Positions 52,142-59,835 of a stretch of DNA of 64,000 nucleotides are shown in pieces. The translations under genes were made by a program, and so were the position numbers. The notes beneath the pieces were generated by a model. That model was not told where the DNA came from. It saw only the letters and a program-made list of their open reading frames with translations, and made no database searches. Source of the DNA: XYD12-FULL-36-8 sp964391015 (lineage in GTDB: Bacteria > Bacteroidota > Ignavibacteria > Ignavibacteriales > Ignavibacteriaceae); NCBI GenBank assembly GCA_964391015.1, contig CAYMKU010000019.1, positions 1 to 64,000 on the forward strand. Direction: 5' to 3'. How positions within the stretch are numbered: the first letter of the stretch is position 1; each line of letters opens with the position of its first letter.

Positions 52142-54760
52142 ATGATTTTCGATATATTCTTTGGCGATAATATTTTGTTATCAAAAAAATCCTATGAAAA
52201 ATTAAAGAGAAAAACTGAGGATTTTCTAATAACCCCCATAAAAGTTATGTCATTGCTTATAGCTATTTCCGGTTTATTCGCAATGATGTTTGAGGTCAGA
52301 TATTTCCGGCAGTTTTCTTTCGAAGTTTATTTTACAAGATTATTTGCTACAATAATTGCATTCGTAGTTCTAACTATTTCTAATTCTGAATTTGGTAAGA
52401 AAAGACCTGTTCTACTTGTTCATGTTTTGCTGATAACGATCATCATATCTTCAGCATATATGATTTACCTTATTCCTTCAACCTTAGTTACAAATTCTCA
52501 AATAGTAGGTTTGATGATTTTTACTTCGGCTTTATTTTTAAGCTGGGAAGTGAAGAATCAAATTATAGTTGCTATTTACTACAATCTTGTATTTTCATTT
52601 GCAATAATAGTCAACGATAATAGTATCTACTTCTTGCCGAACATGTACGAATCCGTAGTATTTGTTCTATTTTTAAGCGTCCTATCTGTTATTGGCAGTG
52701 CAGTCAATTTCAAGCTAAGGATGCTGGCAGCAAAAAATGCTTCGCAAGTTATGGCTTCTGAAAGGAGATTTCGATCTATTTTCAACAATTCTGCTGAAGG
52801 AATTTTTCAATCTACACTTGAGGGAAAATTTATTGTCACTAATCCGTCTATGGCAAAGATATTAGGATATTCTGATCCATCAGAGTTATTGGAGATTGAT
52901 ATCCAAACAGACATTTTTAAATCACCTGAAGAGCGAGATAAACTATTAGATTTAATAATTAGGAACGGCAAAGTAGAGGATTATCAGATAACTCTTAAGA
53001 AAAAGAATGGGGAAGATCTGATTGTTAAATTAAACGATAGTATTTTTTACGATGAAGAAAATAACAGCAGCTATTTAGAAGGCAGTATTCGTGATATTAC
53101 TCAGCAAGTAATAACTGAGGAGAGAAAAAAGTTAGCTGAAAAGCGATTAAGAGAAGAAAAGAAAAGAGCCGATATGCTAGCTGACGAAGCAATGCGGCTA
53201 AGTCTTGCCAAGAGTCAATTTTTAGCTGTGCTTGGACATGAAATTAGAACTCCAATTAACGGTATAATCGGTTATTTATCTTTGATTGAAAATGATTACT
53301 TTGAAAGCAAGGAAGAACTAAAACAGTTTATTGGGAATGCTAAAAATTCAGCAGAAACTTTACTTGAATTACTAAATTCAATACTTGATCTGACTAAGAT
53401 AGAATCTGGCAGGATGGAGCTTTACGAAGTTGATTTCAACTTAGCTGATTTAATTGAACAAGCCATTACAATAAACTTGAGCAAGATCCGCGAAAAAGGT
53501 CTTTATGTTTCAAAAGAAATAGACTCAAAAATACCGCACACATTGCATGGGGATGCAACACGCATAAAACAAATATTCGTAAACCTTATTACTAATGCAA
53601 TTAAGTTTACTGAAAAAGGTAAAATAGAGATTTACTGCAGATTAGAAACTATAACAGATAATACGCTTGTCATTTTATCGTCTATCAGAGATACCGGCAT
53701 AGGAATTCCTTCCGATAAGCTCGATTCGCTCTTTAAGCCGTTCAGTCAATTAGATGCATCGCATTCGTCCAAATACGGAGGAACCGGACTTGGGTTGATG
53801 ATTTGTAAAGAGTTTGTGACAATGATGGGAGGTAAAATTGCAGTTGATAGTGAGGTTGATGTCGGTTCGACTTTTACGTTTACCTTGAAACTTACTTCAA
53901 AGCAGCCTGAAGTTGTATTGCAAGAAAATCCACAGCCAAAAGACAAATTTGATTTCAAGAACTATGAAACTGAAAAAATTACTCCGTATGATGATGATTT
54001 GATAGAGAAACGAAGAAAACATAAAATTTTAATAGCTGAAGATAATGTTGTTAATCAAAAGATTCTTCTTAGAATGCTGACGGAACTTGGATACAAGGCA
54101 GATGCAGCTAATAATGGCAAACAAGCGGTAGAGAAATATCAAAATGGTGAATACAATGCTATTCTTATGGATATTCAGATGCCGGAAATGGATGGCTTTA
54201 CTGCTACTAAAGTGATTCGAGGATTAGAAAAACCTGGGTATAGTATTCCTATTATAGCAATTACTGCTCATGCACTAAAAGGTGATAGAGAAACTTGTAT
54301 GCAAGCAGGCATGAGCGATTATGTCACAAAGCCAATTCAAGTTAAACAATTGGCGACTGTCTTAGATTCTTGGGTTAATATTGATGTAGGTCTAAAGGAG
54401 AAAAAAGTTACTGAAGTAAAAGTTGTTGACGGCATATTTGATAATCAGCGTTTCAATGAGATGAGTCTTGGTGATGTTGCATTTCAAAGAGAATTGCTAA
54501 TGGATTACTTTGAAGATTTTGAACAGCGTCTTAATAGGTTGGATGAATTTTTAGCGAAGAAAGAATTAGAAAACGTTGTTAAAGAAGTTCACACCATTAA
54601 GGGTTCAAGCTTTTCGCTTGGTGCCGTTAGAATTGGGGAAGAAGCATTGGGGATTGAATTATCAGGCAAAAACAATGATTGGGATTCGGTTTCTCAGAGA
54701 CTCCAAACTCTAAAAACAGCATTTGTCCAAACAAAAGAAGTTGTAAAATATCTTATGTAG
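52142..54760 (+). CDS. Orphan hybrid sensor histidine kinase with REC and HPt domains
   Basis: An 872-residue signalling protein containing most of a phosphorelay. About six membrane helices span residues 30-190 (7TM-like sensor). A PAS domain spans about 205-330. HisKA has the phospho-acceptor H366 in LGHEIRTPINGI. The HATPase domain shows VNLITNAIKF, DTGIGIP and GGTGLGLMICK. The REC domain has phospho-acceptor D677 in ILMDIQMPEMDG, and the HPt domain has H817 in VHTIKGSSFSLG. No separate output regulator gene is adjacent. An intrinsic terminator follows. Confidence 0.95.
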   Translation: MIFDIFFGDNILLSKKSYEKLKRKTEDFLITPIKVMSLLIAISGLFAMMFEVRYFRQFSFEVYFTRLFATIIAFVVLTISNSEFGKKRPVLLVHVLLITIIISSAYMIYLIPSTLVTNSQIVGLMIFTSALFLSWEVKNQIIVAIYYNLVFSFAIIVNDNSIYFLPNMYESVVFVLFLSVLSVIGSAVNFKLRMLAAKNASQVMASERRFRSIFNNSAEGIFQSTLEGKFIVTNPSMAKILGYSDPSELLEIDIQTDIFKSPEERDKLLDLIIRNGKVEDYQITLKKKNGEDLIVKLNDSIFYDEENNSSYLEGSIRDITQQVITEERKKLAEKRLREEKKRADMLADEAMRLSLAKSQFLAVLGHEIRTPINGIIGYLSLIENDYFESKEELKQFIGNAKNSAETLLELLNSILDLTKIESGRMELYEVDFNLADLIEQAITINLSKIREKGLYVSKEIDSKIPHTLHGDATRIKQIFVNLITNAIKFTEKGKIEIYCRLETITDNTLVILSSIRDTGIGIPSDKLDSLFKPFSQLDASHSSKYGGTGLGLMICKEFVTMMGGKIAVDSEVDVGSTFTFTLKLTSKQPEVVLQENPQPKDKFDFKNYETEKITPYDDDLIEKRRKHKILIAEDNVVNQKILLRMLTELGYKADAANNGKQAVEKYQNGEYNAILMDIQMPEMDGFTATKVIRGLEKPGYSIPIIAITAHALKGDRETCMQAGMSDYVTKPIQVKQLATVLDSWVNIDVGLKEKKVTEVKVVDGIFDNQRFNEMSLGDVAFQRELLMDYFEDFEQRLNRLDEFLAKKELENVVKEVHTIKGSSFSLGAVRIGEEALGIELSGKNNDWDSVSQRLQTLKTAFVQTKEVVKYLM

Positions 54761-54784
54761 TTAAAATCCTGCCAAGTAACGATT

Positions 54785-54813
54785 AAAGCCCTCGAATAGA
54801 GGGCTTTGTTTTA
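54785..54813 (+). terminator. Intrinsic terminator after the hybrid kinase
   Basis: A perfect nine-base-pair stem AAAGCCCTC/GAGGGCTTT (54785-54793 with 54799-54807) has a 5-base loop and is followed by a T-rich run. It lies 25 bases after the kinase stop codon. It may also serve the convergent methyltransferase-like gene. Confidence 0.9.
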
Positions 54814-54848
54814 TATTTATTTTAATATAATTCTCTGTATGAGGTGTT

Positions 54849-55298
54849 CTATAGCCAGGGTACTTTTACAGTGCTGCAGTATTCATTCCATTTAGTGCCA
54901 AAAGTTTTGGCTAATATTTCTTCTTCTTTAGGTGAATAAACTCTTGAGCCGATGTATAAGACGATTCCAATCAACATTCCTAACCACGTATTAAATAAGA
55001 ATCCAATTCATGGAAGCACAAGCAGCGCTACGTCTGTATAAAGTGGATGCTTAACCAGTGAGTAGGGTCCGCTTGTTATCAATTCATTCTTAGGTACTTT
55101 TGTTAAGATTAAAACTACAGACCATATCCAGATTATTACTCCAGGGATTAAAATAACAATTGAGAACATGCTTAAAACAGTTGATGGACTGCCGACACTA
55201 AACAGAAATGGAAATAAAATGTTTAGAATTAAACCAATTGCTAAGAATGGTAATACAAATAGTCCAATTCTGTCACCGCTTCCTATAAGTGTCTTCAA
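54849..55298 (-). pseudogene. Isoprenylcysteine carboxyl methyltransferase-like gene with in-frame TGA
   Basis: The minus-strand frame runs 150 codons from ATG at 55298 to TAG at 54849-54851, interrupted only by TGA at 55008-55010 (codon 97). Before it are three membrane segments and the SAM-site motif GPYSLVKHPLYTDVALLVLP. After it, in the same frame, comes IGFLFNTWLGMLIGIVLYIG, then SPKEEEILAKTFGTKWNEYC and a WL end, typical of the methyltransferase C terminus. The TGA occupies a position where TGG (Trp) would fit, so one base change may have broken it. TGA is used as a normal stop elsewhere in the window (rpoD, engB). Confidence 0.85.
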
Positions 55299-55339
55299 AT
55301 TCGTTTTATTTTCTTTCTTTGCATATTCGCGGTGTTTAT

Positions 55340-56650
55340 TTATTCAATACTTTTTTTATTACTAAATATTTCATACCAATTTACTTTTCTTGTTGAATAC
55401 ATTATCGCAGATAATACAAGAAACAAAGCGATATTTCCAATGATCAGAGAATAATCTTGAAGTTGTAGGATTACATACATAAATCCATAAAACAATATTA
55501 AAAACACCCCGATAACCATTCCTAATATTTTGTTCGAATAAATGCTTGAAGTATAAATACAAATAAGACTTACAACGAGCACGCTAGCGACTATGTATGA
55601 ATAATGGAATAAAATATATTCTGATATTGACAATAGAATCGAATAAAATATTACTAATGCCAGTCCAACTAATAAATATTGAATAGGATGCAATACTTTT
55701 TTGCTAAATATTTCTATCATAAAAAAACTAACGAATGTTAATATTATTATCATAATTCCATATTTAGAAGTTCGCATAGTTTTTTGATATTCATCAACTG
55801 GTATCAGAAGCTTTACTCCAAAGGAATTGGTAAATAAATTATATTGATTATTATTCCACACTTGCGGGTACTCTCTATTGAAATGATTTACTTTCCACTC
55901 TGCATGAAAACCATTTTCTTTTATTTCCCTTGATGAAGGAAGAAATTCTCCAATGAAACTTGGATTATTCCAAATTGATTTCATCGAAACTTCAGTAACT
56001 TTTCCTATTGGAATAAATTCAAGATTTTCACTTCCATTTAATTGTAGAACAATATCGAAATAGTATTTTTTTATATCAGAACTAAGTCCGACATTAGTCA
56101 TAAAACCATTATGAAAGATCTCTTGGTTTTTTAATCCCGGATTTACTTCTTTATCATTGCCATTCCATTTAATGTGAACGTTTTCTTGAATTCCTTTTAA
56201 ATCAGATATGTTAAAGGATAGATAGCTATCGGATAAGCTGTTAAGTAATTCAGAATACTTTAGTGTTTGTAACTTGTCAAAATCATAAAAGCCGGTAATT
56301 CTGATTTTAGCTTTGTATAATGTTACTTCATAAATTCCCCGGTACCTTGTTTCAGGAATAAGCTCTGATTCAATGCTTAGATTTTCCGGAAGGAAATGAA
56401 ATTTGTTTTGAGATAAATACTTTTTACCTTCTTGGTTTGTAGCCCACTTTTCACTGATGACTGATAAAACAGGTCCAGCAACTATTTGACGCCCTGCCCA
56501 ACTCTTGTTAATTTCTTTTACTGCGCCGTCACGATAACTTTGTCTCTCTGAAATCAACGATTGTATCATTATTAAGGGAATAGTAAGCAATACTATTACA
56601 CCAATACTAAATATTATTCGAAGTGTTATTGAATCTTTTTTCATATACAT
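55340..56650 (-). CDS. creD: CreD-family inner membrane protein
   Basis: A 436-residue membrane protein. One N-terminal helix at about 10-28 is followed by the family signature RDGAVKEINKSWAGRQIVAG. A large periplasmic beta-rich domain spans about 45-290, and five or so helices form the C terminus (SEYILFHYSYIVASVLVVSL). CreD is linked to envelope integrity and colicin/beta-lactam responses in proteobacteria, where it follows the CreBC two-component system. No creBC genes are here. It lies next to the cassette-like region. Confidence 0.92.
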   Translation of the reverse strand: MYMKKDSITLRIIFSIGVIVLLTIPLIMIQSLISERQSYRDGAVKEINKSWAGRQIVAGPVLSVISEKWATNQEGKKYLSQNKFHFLPENLSIESELIPETRYRGIYEVTLYKAKIRITGFYDFDKLQTLKYSELLNSLSDSYLSFNISDLKGIQENVHIKWNGNDKEVNPGLKNQEIFHNGFMTNVGLSSDIKKYYFDIVLQLNGSENLEFIPIGKVTEVSMKSIWNNPSFIGEFLPSSREIKENGFHAEWKVNHFNREYPQVWNNNQYNLFTNSFGVKLLIPVDEYQKTMRTSKYGIMIIILTFVSFFMIEIFSKKVLHPIQYLLVGLALVIFYSILLSISEYILFHYSYIVASVLVVSLICIYTSSIYSNKILGMVIGVFLILFYGFMYVILQLQDYSLIIGNIALFLVLSAIMYSTRKVNWYEIFSNKKSIE

Positions 56651-56699
56651 TTCCCTTTATGTATTGCTATATCCTATTGACTTTTTACTTATTAAAGAT

Positions 56700-56710
56700 G
56701 TTAGGTGGTA
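56700..56710 (-). repeat. Cassette-end core repeat (R''-like box) after the TonB-domain gene
   Basis: Plus-strand GTTAGGTGGTA lies directly against the stop codon of the TonB-domain lipoprotein gene. It is the inverted match, 10 of 11 bases, of TACTACCTAAC at 57179-57189 on the other side of that gene. On the coding strand it reads RYYYAAC (ACCTAAC). No L boxes or second core follow it, so the attC is incomplete here. The creD start region comes next. Confidence 0.55.
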
Positions 56711-57169
56711 TTATTCCAACTTGAACTGCAATGGTAAAACTGTTTTTACATTTATTTTGCTTCCATTAGCTTCACCCGGTTTAAATTTGGTATCTTTTAT
56801 TGCTTTGACTGCAATTTCATCTAGTCCATAACCCAAACCTTTGAGTACACTTACATCCTCAACATTGCCTAATTCTGTAACTGTAAAAAGAAGTAAAACT
56901 CTTCCTTCAATATTGTTAATTTTTGCTTCTCTTGTGTAATATAATTTTTCAGCTATCTCTTCCATACCACCAATTGGTTCAGGATATTTCTCTGGTTTTT
57001 CAATATTATAGGGATCATAATGATTCTGTTCATAATCTCTTTTAAGAGCTAAGGTATCTTCCTTAGTAAGTTTACTATCATATTTTACCTCAGTTCTGGA
57101 AGAAACACTTGATGAACAGGAAAACAATATTAAAGAACATATTATTAACAATAACATTAAAGTTTTCAT
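56711..57169 (-). CDS. Lipoprotein with TonB C-terminal domain (cassette-borne)
   Basis: A 152-residue protein. The signal peptide ends in a lipobox LFSC with Cys at about residue 18. A polar spacer leads to EPIGGMEEIAEKLYYTREAK. The TonB C-terminal domain contains EGRVLLLFTVTELGNVEDVS, LDEIAVKAIKDTKFKPG and VLPLQF. Proteins like this, anchored by lipid instead of a TonB membrane helix, are common in Bacteroidota-like genomes, and their energising role is doubtful. It is flanked by inverted core repeats at 56700-56710 and 57179-57189, suggesting a mobile cassette. Confidence 0.85.
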   Translation of the reverse strand: MKTLMLLLIICSLILFSCSSSVSSRTEVKYDSKLTKEDTLALKRDYEQNHYDPYNIEKPEKYPEPIGGMEEIAEKLYYTREAKINNIEGRVLLLFTVTELGNVEDVSVLKGLGYGLDEIAVKAIKDTKFKPGEANGSKINVKTVLPLQFKLE

Positions 57170-57178
57170 ATGATTCTA

Positions 57179-57246
57179 TACTACCTAACGACGTTGCGTT
57201 TAGCCCGCCGCCAAGAACAACAATGATGGTTTTGTCAACGCAACTT
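57179..57246 (-). repeat. Partial attC-like site between the TonB-domain gene and the small membrane protein gene
   Basis: On the minus strand the right core is GTTAGGT (57183-57189), fitting GTTRRRY. It is preceded by an L-box-like stem: plus-strand GTTGCGTT (57193-57200) pairs with AACGCAAC (57237-57244). A left core of RYYYAAC type was not found beyond the outer arm. It is therefore an eroded or atypical attC. The R core is the 5' boundary of the TonB-domain cassette. Confidence 0.5.
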
Positions 57247-57288
57247 TTAATAGAATATTTTGCTCACATTTAAGGCGTTTTGCATTGT

Positions 57289-57666
57289 TCAATTTTTAGT
57301 AATTCTTTCTCTGCTTCTGTATTGTGAAACTATGAATAGAATCCCGACAACGAACATTGGTAATCCCATAACGACACTAGCCCCTTTATCGTGCTCAGCT
57401 ATAAATAAGCCCAGATACCACATTACACCCCACCAGAAAATAAAGATAATTCCAGCAATCATTTCATTCTTCCAAGAATAATAATATCCAACAAGAAAGA
57501 TGATAAATGCCAATTTAACAACAGTGCTTTCAAGATTATTGGGCTCTGAAATGAAATTGTCTATGATGAATATCAAGTATAGTATGCCAAATATAGTAGT
57601 TATTGTAAGCAGAACTTTGGAATGTTTCTTTTCCCCTTCTGATTGAGACTCTGAGTTATTCTTCAT
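57289..57666 (-). CDS. Small four-helix membrane protein, family unknown (cassette-borne)
   Basis: A 125-residue protein starting MKNNSESQSEGEKKHSKVLL. The ATG at 57666 is preferred to longer in-frame starts because AAAGGGG lies just upstream; an ATG six bases earlier is also possible. It has a polar N terminus of about 17 residues, then four hydrophobic segments, with EPNNLES and SWKNEMIAG loops between them and the short basic end YRSRERITKN. I do not recognise the family. It lies between an attC-like site and a partial one, like small hydrophobic proteins typical of integron cassettes. Confidence 0.7.
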   Translation of the reverse strand: MKNNSESQSEGEKKHSKVLLTITTIFGILYLIFIIDNFISEPNNLESTVVKLAFIIFLVGYYYSWKNEMIAGIIFIFWWGVMWYLGLFIAEHDKGASVVMGLPMFVVGILFIVSQYRSRERITKN

Positions 57667-57700
57667 AAGCATCCCCTTTTTTGATTGATTAAATCTTAAC

Positions 57701-57891
57701 GTATAACGTACTTGCAACTAAAGCTCCGCCCAACACAGCTACGCCGCCTTAGCCCCCAAAGCCAATAATTATTAAAAACTTATTTTACTTAACTATCTCT
57801 AACAACAATGACAAACGAATTTGTTACACATTAAAACCCTTAAAACGCCGAACCGTTTTTACGGTCGCTTTGAGTTGCAGGTTAGGTGTAT
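57701..57891 (-). repeat. attC-like integron recombination site
   Basis: The site follows the SIMPL gene on the minus strand. The left core is ACCTAAC (plus-strand GTTAGGT, 57881-57887) and the right core is plus-strand GTATAAC (57701-57707). Inside them, plus-strand TGCAACTAAAGC (57713-57724) pairs perfectly with 57867-57879, except for one unpaired G at 57872. A single extrahelical G on the strand opposite the coding strand is diagnostic of attC folding. The total length of about 190 bases is long for attC. The right core departs from GTTRRRY at one position. Confidence 0.7.
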
Positions 57892-57894
57892 TTT

Positions 57895-58572
57895 CTAGTT
57901 TATTGCAAACTTTACTCTTACACTTCTTCTTATCGTAACTTTTCCAGAAATACTTCCTTCTTGTGAATTTACTTGTGTAACGGTATTAAATGGATTAGCA
58001 TAACTTTGCCAATAATTATTTTCATCAATTTCTAAAACTTCTCCCAATTTTACTCCTAAAGTTTTAGTCATATATTCTGCTTTTTCTTTTGCTGCATTCA
58101 AAGCCTTTTCATATGCCGATTTATGCTGTTGTTCATAATCTGAAATACTGTAACTGGAATTAACAATTTCAAAATAATTACTTGATGAGAGATTATTAGT
58201 TAAATCATAATATTTTGATAAATCTTTAAGTAAAAAAGTAATCTTTACTTCTGTGAAAAATCCTTTTTGTTTTCTTTCTCGATTTATGTCATGCTCATAA
58301 TTTTTCCCAAGAGTTATCGGAGACACTTCTATATCATTAGAATTGATTCCAATACTTTTTAATGTTGTCAATAATTCATCCAAATATTTATCATTAGTTT
58401 TTTTACTTTCTTCAATAGATTCATCAATTATTTTTATTTGCACGGTGAAATTAATTTGGTCGGCTGGAAGAATAACTTCAGAGGTTCCATTAATATTTAT
58501 ATACTTAAGATTCTCTTGAGCATTTATAGAAGTAAAACATAAAATGAATGAAGCTAAAAAGAAATATTTCAT
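57895..58572 (-). CDS. SIMPL-domain (DUF541) secreted protein (cassette-borne)
   Basis: A 225-residue protein with a signal peptide ending near residue 19 (FTSINAQ). The SIMPL domain starts with YININGTSEVILPADQINFT and includes LKSIGINSNDIEVSPI, then the helix KSAYEKALNAAKEKAEYMTK. It ends with a beta strand of the type ISGKVTIRRSVRVKFAI. The family is periplasmic or secreted with unclear function; some members have been linked to oxidative stress. It is bracketed by perfectly matching 11-base inverted repeats at 57881-57891 and 58596-58606, as expected for an integron cassette. Confidence 0.9.
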   Translation of the reverse strand: MKYFFLASFILCFTSINAQENLKYININGTSEVILPADQINFTVQIKIIDESIEESKKTNDKYLDELLTTLKSIGINSNDIEVSPITLGKNYEHDINRERKQKGFFTEVKITFLLKDLSKYYDLTNNLSSSNYFEIVNSSYSISDYEQQHKSAYEKALNAAKEKAEYMTKTLGVKLGEVLEIDENNYWQSYANPFNTVTQVNSQEGSISGKVTIRRSVRVKFAIN

Positions 58573-58595
58573 TGTAGATTACCTTTTATTTTGTT

Positions 58596-58618
58596 ATACA
58601 CCTAACTATTAGTTATGG
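58596..58618 (-). repeat. Cassette-start core repeat with collapsed attC-like pair
   Basis: Plus-strand ATACACCTAAC (58596-58606) is the perfect 11-base inverse of 57881-57891 and marks the 5' boundary of the SIMPL cassette, 24 bases before its ATG. Five bases further lies GTTATGG (58612-58618), so the two cores face each other as CCTAAC-TATTA-GTTATGG without L boxes. This could be a collapsed attC or the remnant of an attI junction. Confidence 0.5.
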
Positions 58619-58911
58619 AGAATTATCATTTAACAATTCGGTAATTATTTAAGAATTATTTTCGTGTTTACAAACCGCATAACCATATATTTTTCTCTAT
58701 AAATGATTTTTTTGCAGCACTTAAATTAAGCAACAAATAATTTCTTTTGGAAACAATCCCGAAAAAAAATCTCATATACGAACTGTTTTTATTTTCTGAT
58801 CGTATCTGCAATGCCCATCACAGTAGCCCATCAGTAGGTGTTTATAGTAGCTTGGTGTTTTTATCACTTGTAACTTACTATTTGAGCGTGCAAAAATCAA
58901 CGAGTCAACTG
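58619..58911. other. AT-rich intergenic stretch without a gene
   Basis: No credible reading frame, RNA gene or hairpin is seen here. It forms the first part of a 1.3-kb non-coding region between the SIMPL gene and rocD. Confidence 0.7.
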
Positions 58912-58984
58912 GATGCTTGATACTGGATTCTAGATACTTGATTCGGGTTGCCAGATACCGGATTCCAGATGCCTGATACCGGAT
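58912..58984. repeat. Heptamer-repeat tract (GATNCNN type)
   Basis: Ten consecutive 7-base units of the form GAT followed by four variable bases, for example GATGCTT, GATACTG, GATTCTA and GATACCG, continue in phase, with one unit diverged (GTTGCCA). The complementary strand reads as (ATCNNGN)n. It falls inside a short minus-strand reading frame whose protein is just the translated repeat, so no gene is called. Confidence 0.85.
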
Positions 58985-59050
58985 AAAGACAATTACGTTT
59001 TTCCCTTTCACGTTTCACATCTCTACGGAAACGCTGAAATACAATCGGGT

Positions 59051-59596
59051 GAAGTCACTTTACTTTTGCTCACTATCTAATTTCAAATGCTCAATTTCAA
59101 CTATTTTGTGCAAACTCTCTCTTTTCTGGAGCTAATTCTCCCCCTTCAACTGCTCACTATCTGTTTGCAGTTACAAACTATCCAATTACAATTGCTCGTT
59201 ATCTGCTTACAATAGCTCGGTTTCTTTCTTTTTTCGCTAATTATCAACTTTCTGAAGCTAACTGTCTTTTCAAGTTCGCTAATTATATAATTAGGTAAGC
59301 TCATTATAGATTTGAGTAAGCTTAATATAAGTTCAAGTAAATTAAATATAAAATTAAATAAGTCAAATATAAATTTAAGTAAGCTAAATATAAGTTTGGA
59401 TAAGCTAAATATAAAATTGGGTAAATAAAATATAAAATTAAGTCTGTTCAATATAATTTTGATTTTATAATATAAACTCTATAGTCTATAAACTTAATTA
59501 TAGAGTGAGCTTACTTAATTCTATATTTTACTAATTATTATTGATATGAGACATCTCTATCTCTGAATGCAACATCTATAACTCTATATTTAACTA
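59051..59596. repeat. Long array of 21-bp period degenerate repeats (left orientation)
   Basis: The sequence can be cut into 26 consecutive units of exactly 21 bases starting at 59051, with no insertion or deletion. Early units resemble ACTATCTGTTTGCAGTTACAA and end in GCTC or GCTA. Units from 59303 onward become very AT-rich, for example AATATAAGTTTGGATAAGCTA. Identity between units is low but the period is strict. A minus-strand frame (59146-59451) stays open through about 14 units only because 21 is a multiple of three. It would start at TTG and encode a hydrophobic heptad repeat, so it is not called as a gene. Confidence 0.85.
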
Positions 59597-59611
59597 TATA
59601 AACTTGGTGGA

Positions 59612-59800
59612 GAGCAAGTGTAAACAGATATTTAGCTAATGTAAAAGGAGGAAGGGCAAAATAAAGTCGGCAGTGAGCAAGTGTAAATAGAAACCTTGCT
59701 AAAGTAATTGGAGAGGAAGCAAAGTAGTTTTGGTAATGAGCAAGTGTAAATAGATACCGAGCAAAAGCAAAGAGAGAAGGAGTAAAATAAGTTAGTGAGG
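59612..59800. repeat. 63-bp tandem repeat, three copies, of 21-bp units in inverted orientation
   Basis: GAGCAAGTGTAAA recurs at 59612, 59675 and 59738, exactly 63 bases apart. Each 63-base copy is itself three 21-base units, such as GAGCAAGTGTAAACAGATATT. The unit is the reverse complement of the left array's type (GAGCAATTGTAAxxAGATAxx on its minus strand), so the repeat field switches strand near 59600. No gene is visible. Confidence 0.85.
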
Positions 59801-59835
59801 AAGTAATATAATAGAAAAAGGTTGTTCCATCAGTC

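Noticed and set aside
54849..55010. TGA as a recoded Trp or selenocysteine codon in the methyltransferase-like gene
   Set aside because: TGA ends well-defined genes in this window (engB, rpoD), ruling out general recoding. No selenocysteine-type hairpin was recognised, and the family has no selenocysteine at this site.
58772..59011. Minus-strand frame of 79 codons
   Set aside because: Its middle is a translated heptamer-repeat tract and the rest is unlike any protein family. Repeat DNA is the simpler reading.
59146..59451. Open minus-strand frame of 101 codons with hydrophobic seven-residue repeats
   Set aside because: It is the translation of the 21-bp DNA repeat. The open frame follows from the period being a multiple of three, the start would be TTG without a ribosome binding site, and no protein family fits.
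59051..59800. CRISPR array
   Set aside because: The 21-bp units are contiguous without unique spacers, diverge strongly from each other, and no cas genes are present.
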